Below, piece by piece: positions 29,389-39,900 of a DNA stretch of 64,000 nucleotides. The DNA lies in contig QANZ01011436.1 of NCBI GenBank assembly GCA_003254925.1, positions 13,606 to 77,605 of the forward strand. Reading direction: 5' to 3'. Source of the stretch: Chamaecrista fasciculata (Eukaryota; Streptophyta; Magnoliopsida; Fabales; Fabaceae). The notes under the pieces were generated by a model. It saw nothing but the letters and a program-made list of their open reading frames with translations. It had not been told where the DNA came from and ran no database searches. Position 1 is the stretch's first letter; each line of letters opens with the position of its first letter. A program made the translations under genes and the position numbers.

Positions 29389-29391
29389 TTA

Positions 29392-30074
29392 CTTCACATT
29401 TCTGATGTAATCCAAGTCTACCTAGAAAATTATGGTAGAATTCCTAATTTGCCCTCTCACTCTCATCCCATCTTCTTCCTCTAACTGTGGCCGGTGGCGC
29501 CGGCCATCGTGGATGGCAGCGGTCTTGTGGTGGTTGTGGGAAGGGCATTTTTTTCATTTTTTTCTATATCTATTTTACTTTCCCTGGTAAGATTGAAACA
29601 AAAAAGTAAAAAATTATGAAAACCTGGTCGCGAAGCTATTTTCGAGCTCGATTCGATCTCAATTGCTGACGATCCTAATTAGATAAAAAAAATCGTTAGG
29701 AGTAACCCGTAACTTGAACTCACCGCATTCGAACTTGAAACGAGAGAGATATGACTAATTTTGCTTATTTGACTGTGAAATAAGTAGCTTACTTTCGAGA
29801 CTCGATTTGACCTCTTTTATTCACGCCCTCCGTTGGAAAGAAAAAATATTATTCAAAAGTAATACATAGCTCTAAACTAGTCACATTCGAACTTGAAACC
29901 AAATAAATATGACCACATTTAATAGATTGATACTAAAATGAAATATATTTTCAACGTTTAGGACCAAACTGAACATTTTGAAATATAAAGTACTAAAATG
30001 AACATCAAAATATATATAGGACCAAAATTATCCTTTGACCAATAATTTTATTTTTCCAACACCCAAGAAGTCGC
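29392..30074. other. Intergenic DNA with a relic foldback arm
   Basis: An inverted copy of part of the 28971 element lies at 29490-29590. A lone arm of the 26989-27332 family (GTTTAGGACCAAA, GGACCAAAATTATCC) lies at about 29930-30047. The part between is AT-rich and unassigned. Confidence 0.45.
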
Positions 30075-30587
30075 CTTATATAAGATCAGATCCTGAGCTA
30101 ACATTTCCTCGCGCCTAGCCCTTGTATACCCAGCTCTGTTGTTCTTCCCTTTTATCATTTCCCTATTTTTTTTCTTAGGTTTATACAATTTGATTTCTTG
30201 TTCTTCAAATTTGTATCCTTCTAGATCGAAATTTCTCAGAGCTTTATCAAAGGGTTAGGAGGTGTGGATTCACGCAAGTTGACTATAGTTTTCAGTCTCA
30301 GTGAATTAGCGTTGCCCACCTGTGTTTTCAATACCGCCTTTTTTCTGTCTTGATCTCTTACATTAATATAGCATTAGCTCTTTATCACTATTTCTTAGCT
30401 CTGTTTCTCAGTATCTCCTCTGATCGTTCTCTCTGAATTTTGTCTTCGTTTTAGTTTTGCGCGAGGTTCATAGATTTAGGGTTTCTTGAGGAAATTATAC
30501 TTTTATCGAAAACGTTTAGGAGATCCGTGATTTTAAAAAAATACTTTCTTTTTTTGGGTTCTTTCACCTAGATTGTTGTGTTAAGAA
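30075..30587 (+). promoter_or_regulatory. STRAP promoter and 5' leader
   Basis: TATATAAG at about 30075-30082 is a plausible TATA box, which would place transcription start near 30105-30115 and give a leader of nearly 480 nt. The leader is T-rich and may contain an intron, but I could not fix its borders. Confidence 0.45.
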
Positions 30588-33486
30588 ATGGATAAGAAAA
30601 AGTTGGCTGTCCCGCTTGTGTGTCACGGCCATTCCCGCCCAGTAGTGGATCTGTTTTACAGTCCTGTTACGCCAGATGGATTCTTCCTTATCAGCGCAAG
30701 CAAAGGTACGGTCTCTTCCGTAACTGCTTATTTATGTGGCTTCTTAATTTACTGTATTAGTTTTTGGTACTGTACCTGTCTGGTCTTATGCAGTTTCTGA
30801 TTGATTTCGTAGCTGAGGTTCTTGAATGTGTCTATACTCGTGTGCTTATTATTCCATTACTAGATGTGGTAGTATTAGGAATCATCCCTGGACGTCCTTA
30901 CAATGATGACTTATTTTGGCACCAACATATTAAAATGCACAGTTGGTTTATCGGTTTTTAAATGCGTCTGGTAGAACATTGTTATATGTCAGTTTTTCTT
31001 GTGGGGTTCAGATTCTAGTCCCATGCTCCGAAATGGAGAAACTGGAGATTGGATTGGAACATTCGAAGGACACAAAGGTGCAGTATGGAGTTGCTGCTTG
31101 GATACTAAAGCTTTGCGTGCTGCAACTGCGTCTGCAGACTTTTCATTGTATGTGATCAACCTCTTAACCTGTAAACTATTTAGCGTACTGTCTAATGCAC
31201 TTTTGGCTATGTTAGTTGTCTTTCTAGTTCACTGTGGCCTGCCCTGAGTCCTTGACGAAGAATAGACTGTTTACTACGTCTCACTAGTTTAGTTCATATT
31301 TATCGTTTTTCCCATCAGTCTCTATTCATCCATATATAAATAGCTTGGGTACCAAGGATCATAGGTTTTGAGTTTTGACAGTTGCCCAATTATTCTTATT
31401 TTCGTGCAAGTATTATTGGTGGCTGGATTGTTTCTGGCTTTTTGTTTTATATTATTGCAAATATGGAAAGTTGAATTGGCCTTTGAATTGCCAATAGCAC
31501 TAGAGAGCTATGGGTGGCTGACTTTTCTTATAATAATATCCGTATATCAATATTGCTTTTATTCCTTTTTGCCAAACATTTATCAGTATTGCTTTTAATA
31601 GGCATTATAGTAGATTGGAATGCTAGCTATAAATGTAGTGCTAGTGAACTATGTCGGAGACAACATAGTTTGTTGATTAAGAGTTGACAGATCATGCGCC
31701 TCTGGTTCTTTTGCAGGAAAATTTGGGATGCATTAACAGGAGATGAATTGCATTCATTTGAACATAAGCACATTGTTCGAGCATGTGCTTTTTCTGAGGT
31801 AGATTTGGTTTCTCATGTTTTACTTTCATTCTCATACCATTGTCCATTATTACAAAAAGGACCAAAAAAAAAAGGAACCAGAAGAGTGAACGAACATGCA
31901 AACAGAATTGGAAGGATTAAATAACAAACATAGAAGCATTGTCACAGACACATCTTGTAGTAAATTAAAAACCTTATGATTTATTGCAGATAGTTAATAT
32001 TAATAAGAATATTTCATCCAAGTTTAAAGAATTTGTCTCCACTGTAAAACATTAAAACTAGTAAACTACTGTTTCAAAATTCTTGAGCTTTTAGTTTTGT
32101 AAGATATCTGTCCTTTATTTTGATCTTGGTCTCTTTGTATGTGTACCTTCCCATTTTATACAGTCTCCTTTGATTTCCATCGTCTCTTTTGACCTTTTCT
32201 TTCTGTCCTTTTTGCGTACTCACAAGCCTATAGTGCCAATTTTTAGGATTAGGAACAGTTTCTCAATGGATCTCTTTCCTAATTGCTCTTGTATTTGAGG
32301 ATGGTAATGACACAATGATACTGGCTTTATGTGGTCCATGCCTAGAATTATTCCTAATTTGCATTGATGTTTATGTACCTTGAGCAGGATACACACCTAA
32401 TGCTCAGTGGGGGTGTAGAGAAGATTCTTCGAATTTATGATCTGAATCGTCCTGATGCACCTCCCAGAGAAGTGGATAAATCTCCTGGTTCAGTCAGAAC
32501 TGTTGCATGGCTTCATAGTGACCAGACAATTTTGAGTTCTTGTACTGATATGGGAGGCGTCAGGTATGTGCCTAATTGGGCATCTAATGCCACTTCTTTT
32601 CTTGACTCATATCATAATGAGCTTGTTTTGTTCCAATTATAAATTAAACTTTCATGTCATAATGGGATGCAATATTGGACTGAGTTTAGCTTAATCTAGC
32701 TGACAATTCACAGGTTGTGGGATTTAAGAAGTGGTAAAATAGTCCAGACACTTGATACCACGTCATCTGTGACCAGTGCTGAAGTGAGTCAGGATGGCCG
32801 TTACATCACCACGGCTGATGGTTCTACTGTTAAGTTTTGGGATGCAAATCAGTAAGTTCAAGACCATTTTTCTTTTGCAATTTGGTTTTGGTCCTATGGT
32901 TCATGAATCATAATGTTACATTTGTTTCCAGCTATGGATTGGTGAAGAGCTATGATATGCCCTGCACAGTGGAATCAGCTTCATTGGAACCAAAGTATGG
33001 GAATAAGTTCATTGCGGGGGGAGAAGACATGTGGGTTCATGTTTTTGATTTTCATACTGGCAATGAGATTGGTGAGTTATTTTAACATTAGTTACATCTA
33101 ATTTGTAGTAGTATGGTCATTTTTCAGTTCAAATGTGCTCTGATAACAGATTTTTTTTTTCTCCTTTCAATAGTGATAGTCACTTGTTGTATGTATAATA
33201 CATGTTATGATGGTCTATCTGGTTTACAGCATGCAACAAGGGTCACCATGGTCCTGTACACTGTGTTCGTTTCTCTCCTGGTGGAGAATCATATGCTTCA
33301 GGATCCGAGGATGGAACCATCAGAATATGGCAAACAGGTCCTTTGACCCATGATGAAGCAGAGGATTTACTTACAAATGGATCAATTTCAAAGGTGAAGG
33401 TAGAAGAAGTTTCACGCAAGATTGAGGGTTTTCACATTGCAGACGAGGGTAAATCCAAAGAAAAGGAAGAGGCAGTGGAGGAATAA
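30588..33486 (+). CDS. STRAP-like WD40-repeat protein
   Basis: Seven exons: 30588-30705, 31012-31147, 31717-31798, 32388-32563, 32714-32851, 32932-33071 and 33230-33486, giving 348 residues. All junctions keep frame. The protein is a WD40 propeller with seven or so blades; clear W-D-type ends include K-I-W-D, R-L-W-D, K-F-W-D and R-I-W-Q. A Glu/Lys-rich tail follows. The sequence matches the family of serine-threonine kinase receptor-associated protein (STRAP/UNRIP) in plants, which in animals works with the SMN complex and TGF-beta receptors; the plant role is less clear. The gene lies head-to-tail with H2A.Z 1.1 kb downstream, a pairing I also recall in Arabidopsis (At1g52730/At1g52740). 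Confidence 0.93.
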
Positions 33487-33550
33487 TGGTGCTGATAATA
33501 ATTGCTTGCTCATTTTATCTTCCAGTTTGTTCGAGCATCCAGAACCTTGC

Positions 33551-33583
<33 letters not shown>

Positions 33584-33584
33584 T
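33551..33584 (+). repeat. (TAC)n microsatellite in STRAP 3' UTR
   Basis: About eleven TAC units begin 65 nt after the stop codon. The tract is likely to vary in length between individuals. Confidence 0.9.
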
Positions 33585-34595
33585 ACATGATTAGTGAACC
33601 AAGTTTTGTAAATTTAGTTTCTACTGGACATTGAACAAAGCTTTGTTCTCACTAGTTTGAATTTACGTCTGATCACTTCCATTTTTAATTTCGTTATGGG
33701 TGATTAAATTTAGTGTGTTCTTGTTCAAGAATCACACCAAGGGAAGGAAACTCACCTGCTTAGTGCTTACTGTGCCAAGATTCACCATTTACCAAATCAT
33801 GAAAAATTCCATAAAAACAAGGCGGTGGAAAACAGATCCAGCTTTCTAGTGATGATGCACTAGTTACATACTTAAATGTATTAAGTTCAGTATTTAACTT
33901 CTTTTTTAATTGTATTCATCCGTTAGAGGATGATATATGAATATTTTTTAATACATTTTAGCAGTTTTTTGTAAGGCTAATCTTGCTTTGAATGGGGTAA
34001 GCATTTCCTCTCTTACCGAGCAATGTCGTAACTCTTATCTAATGGATTTAAATACCTTTAAAAGAGTGAACAAATTTTGCATAAAAAGCAGATCGGATTA
34101 TTGGAAAGCCAATTATCGGCCAATAGAATTTTATGAAGAACTACGAAGTAAAACGTTCGTTGTATTGAAAAGTTGGATTCTCGATGAATATCATGAAATG
34201 TTCTATTAATTGTTAATAGTCACCGAGATTTAATAAAGAAAATAGGTATATTTTTTTAAATAAAGAAAATATCAAGTATATTCAATGAACAAATTTATTA
34301 AAATAATGAAAGACTAGAGAAGAAAATTTTAAGTGGATAAAAAAATTGAAGAACTAAATTGCCTGAAGGGGATCGGAGAATGTAAATAAAATAAAGTAAA
34401 GGGGCCTCCAATAAATATCACAGATACAAACAGTGAAAAAGGAAGACACACACATAGATACATAAATACATACACAACCCTCGAATCTCACATCTCAAAT
34501 CGCAAATCTCTTTGGTTCGTATATCGCTCCTTCCTTCGTCGAGTCGTCGCCTTCTCTCTCTGTGACTTGTTTTCTCTTTTTGGCCGGAAAATAAG
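33585..34595. other. Region between STRAP and H2A.Z
   Basis: It should contain the rest of the STRAP 3' UTR and the H2A.Z promoter. A 73-codon frame at 33988-34209 gives no family I recognise and does not start with ATG in a good context. The last 100 bp before the H2A.Z ATG are CT-rich, as in many plant leaders. Confidence 0.4.
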
Positions 34596-36219
34596 ATGTC
34601 GGGGAAGGGCGCGAAGGGTTTGACCTTGGGCAAGACCCCTTCGGTCCCCAAAGACAAGGACAAGAAGAAGCCTACTTCTCGCTCTTCTCGTGCCGGCCTT
34701 CAGGTCTCTCTCTCTTCTTCCAGATCTCTGCATATTTACTTAATCTCTTTCACTCATTTTGCCACTTTGCGCATTTCGTTTGTATTTGGATGTATGTATG
34801 CTGAAGATTAGTGGGTTTTGCTTTGTTTACTTTAATTTCTATTAGGCACCATTTTGGGTTTATAAGACAATTACTGCCGTTGCTTGTACTGTTATACAGC
34901 TTTTCAACCGGGCAGCAGTGTTGCTAGTGAACCCTTGTATTGATTTGTGATTTTCCTTAAATAATTGTTGATGGCTACAAAGTTGAGTATGGACTATAGA
35001 GACCCTTTAGCTTCATCAGTGCTGTGGGTTTTATTTAACTACATATTTTAGTCTGTTGCCACTTTTGCGATTGAGGGCAACGTTTTGGGTAGCCTCCTTT
35101 AGCTTGATCAGTGCTGTGGGTTTTATTCAACTACATATTTTAATCTGTTGCCACTTTTGCGATTGAGGGCAACGTTTTGGGTAGCCTTTGCCCTTTAGTC
35201 TTGATATTAGTCCTTTCTTGCTAACTGATGGCAGTTGTCATTTCCATTTTGACTATTTGATATTTTAAGTGAAATGTTTACTCTTTATCGGTGTGCAATG
35301 TGCTATTTGATTTTCTGAGTCTATATCAAAGAATTATGAACACAGGCACAGCCACGACACATAATTCATACAACAAATCAGTCAAAACTTAATAGTCTGT
35401 GTTATTTGAAGGTGTTGTGTCATCTTGATGCCAGTTCTAAACACTAGTTGGACTTTTACAAGGCTCTTTTTCTTTCCCCCTTTTAAGTGCCTCTGCTCTA
35501 TGTATCTTTATTCACAATGTTGTAAAGATTTGCTGAATCTGGGTTGGGAGGGGGTTGATGGAGGGGAAGGTTTCTATTGTTATGTGACGTTTCTTTGTGG
35601 CATAATGCAATATAGGATTGACTACTATGATAAACCACCAAATCTTGATTTTAGAAAAGAAATTGGGTTGTTGGGGGCTGCTCCTGCTATTCTTTTTTTC
35701 TTTTTATTTTTTCACGTGTCTTCAAATCAAACAGATGATGCTGCTTCTTTTGACAATTGTGTTAAATAAGTCAACTGATTTGGTCCATTGTCTTATGATA
35801 CTGCATTATCTATTACCTTCATCACACTCTCCCTTGTAACCCTACTATAAAAACTTCTATTCTCGCTTACAAGCTGCATGTTGTTTTCTGATGTGAACTT
35901 CTTCCATGTGTATTATCTGCAGTTTCCGGTTGGACGTATTCACAGGCTATTGAAGTCAAGGACTACAGCCCATGGTAGAGTAGGAGCCACAGCTGCTGTG
36001 TACTCTGCTGCTATCTTGGAGTATTTAACTGCGGAAGTTTTAGAGCTGGCCGGGAATGCTAGCAAGGATCTTAAGGTTAAACGTATTACTCCCAGGCATT
36101 TACAGCTTGCAATCAGGGGAGATGAAGAACTTGATACCCTGATAAAAGGAACAATTGCTGGAGGTGGTGTTATCCCTCATATTCATAAATCTCTCATCAA
36201 CAAATCTTCCAAGGAGTAG
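34596..36219 (+). CDS. Histone variant H2A.Z
   Basis: Two exons, 34596-34703 and 35923-36219, give 134 residues. The N-tail has the lysine-rich M-S-G-K-G-A-K-G start of plant H2A.Z (HTA9 type). The histone fold includes [11 protein letters not shown]. The H2A.Z-specific acidic patch and docking region ([13 protein letters not shown]) and the C-terminal V-I-P-H-I-H-K-S-L segment are present, and the plant H2A tail motif SPKK is absent. SWR1 loads H2A.Z at gene starts, where it affects temperature and stress responses. The single 1.2-kb intron sits just before F-P-V-G-R. The histone fold itself has no intron. The intron holds a 92-bp tandem duplication. Confidence 0.97.
35004..35187. repeat. 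92-bp tandem duplication in H2A.Z intron 1
   Basis: Units 35004-35095 and 35096-35187 differ at only a few bases (for example CTTCATCAG versus CTTGATCAG). The close match points to a recent duplication. Confidence 0.9.
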
Positions 36220-37791
36220 ATTTCTATGGCAAGCTGCTTGTTTGAAAGATTTTATCTCTGCTAATTGTGACTTTGTTTTATGTAGCCATTAAAACACCAG
36301 GGTCAACAAACGTCTAGTTGAGTTGTGGGTTCTCATGGATACACTTTTAGTCCTGTTTCTTAAGTTTGTTATGTTACTAAAAGTACAGTTGTGGATATTT
36401 TCATTTTCCTTCTATTTCCGATCTTGGGATAGCTATCTTATACATTGAACTCCTTTCATAATCATATTAGTGAACTCGTATCTGTCACTCCATTCTCTCT
36501 TATCAATGGTGGGATGCAGATTAGATTATGCATTTTTACCTGACTTGATAGATGACTTGATCCCGTTTTCTATTCGCAATAAGTGGCAGTTGGCTTCCTC
36601 ATTGTGGTTGGCATCAGTTTCATTTGTCTTAAAATTAAATTTTATTCTCGGTCCTTAAACTTTTATATTTGTTTTGTTTTAGTTTCGAAAATGTGATTTT
36701 ACATGATTTTTATTGTTATTTATAATCTAGACATTTGAGATAAACCATTTCTATTTCATGTGTCATAATAAATAAGTTATCAAAAAGAAAATAAATCTTC
36801 CTTCTTAATTATAAATTAGAGATAAATTTATGGTTAATTGTTTTTTAAAAAGTGATTTTTTTTATTATCAATTCATTTATTATGACATATATATAAGAAA
36901 GAAATGGTTAATTAAGTTAAAAATAAAGGTAGAAATCTTATCAAATTATCTTTTGGATCAATAATGGAATAAATATGAAAATTGGAAGTTAAAAAATAAT
37001 TTTAAGATTAAAATGAAACTGATCCTGATCAAAATGATTATTTGGAAAACTTATATTGGTAGTGGTCGCGTATTGCGACAAGAACTTCGATTGACCATTA
37101 TTAAATTCTACAAGTTCAACTCAATATATTTATTTTTTTGAATGAAAACATTAAATTAAAGTTTTCTCCTGTACATTCTAAATCTACTTTCAAATTTGAC
37201 TCAAAATTAAGTAGGCTAGGGGGTGGCTGTATTGCTGCCATATTACGGTGATGGGAAGTGAGAACGATCCGAGGGTGCACTGTTACTACTTACTACATCG
37301 TTCAAAACTTATATAAAATACACTTTAATGTCGTTTATGGCTTAATGCATTTACAAGAGAAAATTTTAATTACCACATGGACATGGAAGAGAGTGCATGA
37401 GATTAATCAAGTTCATCTATAGTTAAAAACTTGCCTAAATTAAAATTTCTCTTACCATTCTCCTAATTAGTTCCAGTATGAGACGTGATTTGCAAATAGG
37501 TGATGATTCCAACCTCAAGACAAATTGTAGTTTCAAGTTTGAACCTTAAATTGAGATGCCTCAAGCATTTCACAACTACTACAGCACTTTAGAGTACAGA
37601 CCAATAAATCGAAATCTAAGACACATAAATCCTCAGAAGAATCAAAGGTTAACCACCAACATCAGCAACTAGGACCTACCACCATTAATTAATGAATTAC
37701 AAAACCCCAGTAAGAAAAATTCACCAGTCAAAACAGCCACTACCTGATGCTGAAACACTGCCAAATGTAGAATATGAAAATTCATCAACAT
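36220..37791. other. Convergent region between H2A.Z and the KCS gene
   Basis: The H2A.Z 3' UTR probably covers the first few hundred bases. The block 36630-37030 has weak inverted similarity between its ends and may be an old foldback element. No gene is seen. Confidence 0.4.
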
Positions 37792-39324
37792 TTAGATGGT
37801 TGATACCCTTGGAACATCAACTGGGAAATTATGAATCTCAGCCATCCAAGGGTTCTTCTCCTTCTCAGGCTTGATGGTCCTTAGAGCCTTCCACACTGCA
37901 CTATTACACTTGAATCCTGAACCAAATGCTATCTGCCATGTTCTATCTCCCTTCTTTATCCTCCCTTTGCCTTCTGTGTAAGCTAATTCGTACCACAGGG
38001 AGCTGCTCGAAGTGTTGCCGAATCGATATAATGTCATCCTTGATGGCTCCATATGCCAAGAAGACAGCTGCAAGTTTTTCTCCAGTTCATCCAGAACACC
38101 TCTACCCCCTGCATGGATGCAAAAGTGTTCGAAAGCTAGCTTGAAATCTGGAATGTAAGGTTTGATCTTCATCTTGAAGAGTTTTTTCCCGACTAAAGTA
38201 GCAAAGAACAGAAGCTGCTCAGACATTGGCAGGACAAGAGGCCCCAGTGTGGTTATGTTTGTTTTCAAAGCCTCACCTGCAACAGCCATGAGATCTTTTG
38301 ACAAAGTCACACCAACCTTGCCATTAGCATCTTCTTCTTGGGTAACACAGGCAAAACACTTGTCATCCGCGGCCTTATTGGTTCGAACAGTATGGACCAA
38401 TCGGTATTTGGATCTTCTTCTGTCAGAGAATTTGTTTGAGAGCAGAACTGCAGCTCCTCCCATACGAAACAAACAATTTGAGACAAGCTTTGATTTTTCA
38501 TTTCCGAAATACCAGTTCAATGTGATGTTCTCCATGCTTATGACCAATGCATAGGAATTGGGATGGACCTGGAGAAGATCTTTGGCAAGATCTATTGAGA
38601 TCAAACCAGCACTGCAACCCATCCCCCCAAGGTTGTAGCTCCTTATATTCCCTCGAAGCTTGTAATGGTTGACAACCATGGCAGAGAGTGACGGAGTTGG
38701 ATTGAAAAGGCTGCAATTCACAATCAAAATTCCAATGTCTTTAGGCTTTACAGAAGTCTTAGCAAATAGCTCATCAATGGCGCCAAACATCACAGCCTCA
38801 GCTTCTTTTCTGGCCTCAGCCATTGAAGGGTTGGGAGGAATGTTCAGGACAGCCTCCGGAAGGTAAGTGTTCTCGCCAAGGCCAGATCTCTCTAAGATCT
38901 TACGCTGGAATACAATATTTTCCTCTGTGAAAGAGCCAGTCATCTGGGATTGATCCACAAACATCCTTTTCGTGCACCTCCGAGATTCATCGGGCTTGTA
39001 ACAGGAGAAATCGACGAGATAAACGGCTCGAGGGCGAGTCACAAAGTAGAGGGTGGATAGGAAAACAAGGAGGGTTGAGCAAAGAATAACAGATATCAAA
39101 TTGAATTGTAAATGCTCCCACAGGTCATAAAGGTCTTGAAGGGAGAAAGTAGAGAGCTGTGCTGCAATTACCACCACCAGAGGGGATAGAAAAAGGTACA
39201 TTCCATGGGTTATAAGGTAATGATAACCAAGCTTGACATACTTCAATTTTACAGACTTTTTGAAATCAGGAAGGTTCCGAGATGATGGCGGTATCAATGG
39301 TGTATCTGGTTTAGTCTCCGCCAT
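37792..39324 (-). CDS. KCS11: 3-ketoacyl-CoA synthase (KCS11-like)
   Basis: A single coding exon of 510 residues. Two N-terminal hydrophobic segments (about 38-60 and 75-97) anchor it in the ER. They are followed by the FAE1/CUT1-type condensing domain and the C-terminal ACP-synthase-III-like part. The catalytic residues can be seen: Cys at about 237 in G-M-G-C-S-A-G, His at about 404 in C-I-H-A-G-G, and Asn at about 437 in F-G-N-T-S-S-S-S. The enzyme joins malonyl-CoA to a long-chain acyl-CoA in the first step of very-long-chain fatty acid elongation, for waxes, sphingolipids and suberin. The sequence is very close to KCS11/KCS4. The longer frame begins at a TTG; the first ATG is at 39324. 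The ATG lies just inside a probable acceptor. Confidence 0.93.
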   Translation of the reverse strand: MAETKPDTPLIPPSSRNLPDFKKSVKLKYVKLGYHYLITHGMYLFLSPLVVVIAAQLSTFSLQDLYDLWEHLQFNLISVILCSTLLVFLSTLYFVTRPRAVYLVDFSCYKPDESRRCTKRMFVDQSQMTGSFTEENIVFQRKILERSGLGENTYLPEAVLNIPPNPSMAEARKEAEAVMFGAIDELFAKTSVKPKDIGILIVNCSLFNPTPSLSAMVVNHYKLRGNIRSYNLGGMGCSAGLISIDLAKDLLQVHPNSYALVISMENITLNWYFGNEKSKLVSNCLFRMGGAAVLLSNKFSDRRRSKYRLVHTVRTNKAADDKCFACVTQEEDANGKVGVTLSKDLMAVAGEALKTNITTLGPLVLPMSEQLLFFATLVGKKLFKMKIKPYIPDFKLAFEHFCIHAGGRGVLDELEKNLQLSSWHMEPSRMTLYRFGNTSSSSLWYELAYTEGKGRIKKGDRTWQIAFGSGFKCNSAVWKALRTIKPEKEKNPWMAEIHNFPVDVPRVSTI

Positions 39325-39900
39325 ATTCCTGTTCAAAAGTTCAATCCAGTTGGTCAGATAGCATCCAGTGATATAGACATGTTAAAAACAAAAAAGAAAG
39401 CTTGCTTTCTCCTAATTCAGAAGCAGAAAATAGGATATATGGCGATCAATTAGAATCATGCATTCTGAAGAGAAGTTTCAAAAGCTCCTTGTTCTTTAAC
39501 ATCCTTATGCAAACAACCAATCAGACCCGCCAATCCCGGATCGAAAACCCAACATCAAATGGGCACAGAGGCCACATTTACCCCCAAATTATGAGCAGAT
39601 TGGAGGAAGATACTAAACAGAACAACACAAAGGGGGAGATTGGCATCGAGATTTAGATTTCTCCAAAGTTCCAGAAACTAAAAACAAATGGCAGTCAAGA
39701 TATAAACCCAAAATAAAAAAAATACAATCAAAACAATCACAAACAAAAAGAAAAAGAAAAACGGGATCTTGAAGCACGGGAAGAGCACAATCGAGAAATG
39801 AAGGAAAACCCAAATGCAGAAAGAATGTACCTCGAAAGCCAATCCCAACAAAGATCGCAGAAATCTCGCCCTCGGAGAGACAGAGAGAGGAAAGGGCCAA
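39325..39900 (-). promoter_or_regulatory. Probable KCS 5' UTR intron and leader exon
   Basis: On the minus strand GAACAG ends 4 nt before the ATG and forms an acceptor (intron edge 39329). A donor, CGAG then GTACAT, lies at 39830. A 502-nt leader intron would result, with an untranslated exon above 39831. Confidence 0.5.

Noticed and set aside
29133-29484. Long open frames on both strands.
   Set aside because: They are read through a GC-rich tandem repeat and an N, and show only repeat periodicity.
33988-34209. A 73-codon frame between STRAP and H2A.Z.
   Set aside because: No family recognised; short, AT-rich, and within the likely H2A.Z promoter.
39325-39336. Four-residue N-terminal extension of the KCS frame.
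   Set aside because: It starts at TTG and overlaps a probable splice acceptor; the ATG at 39324 is the natural start.
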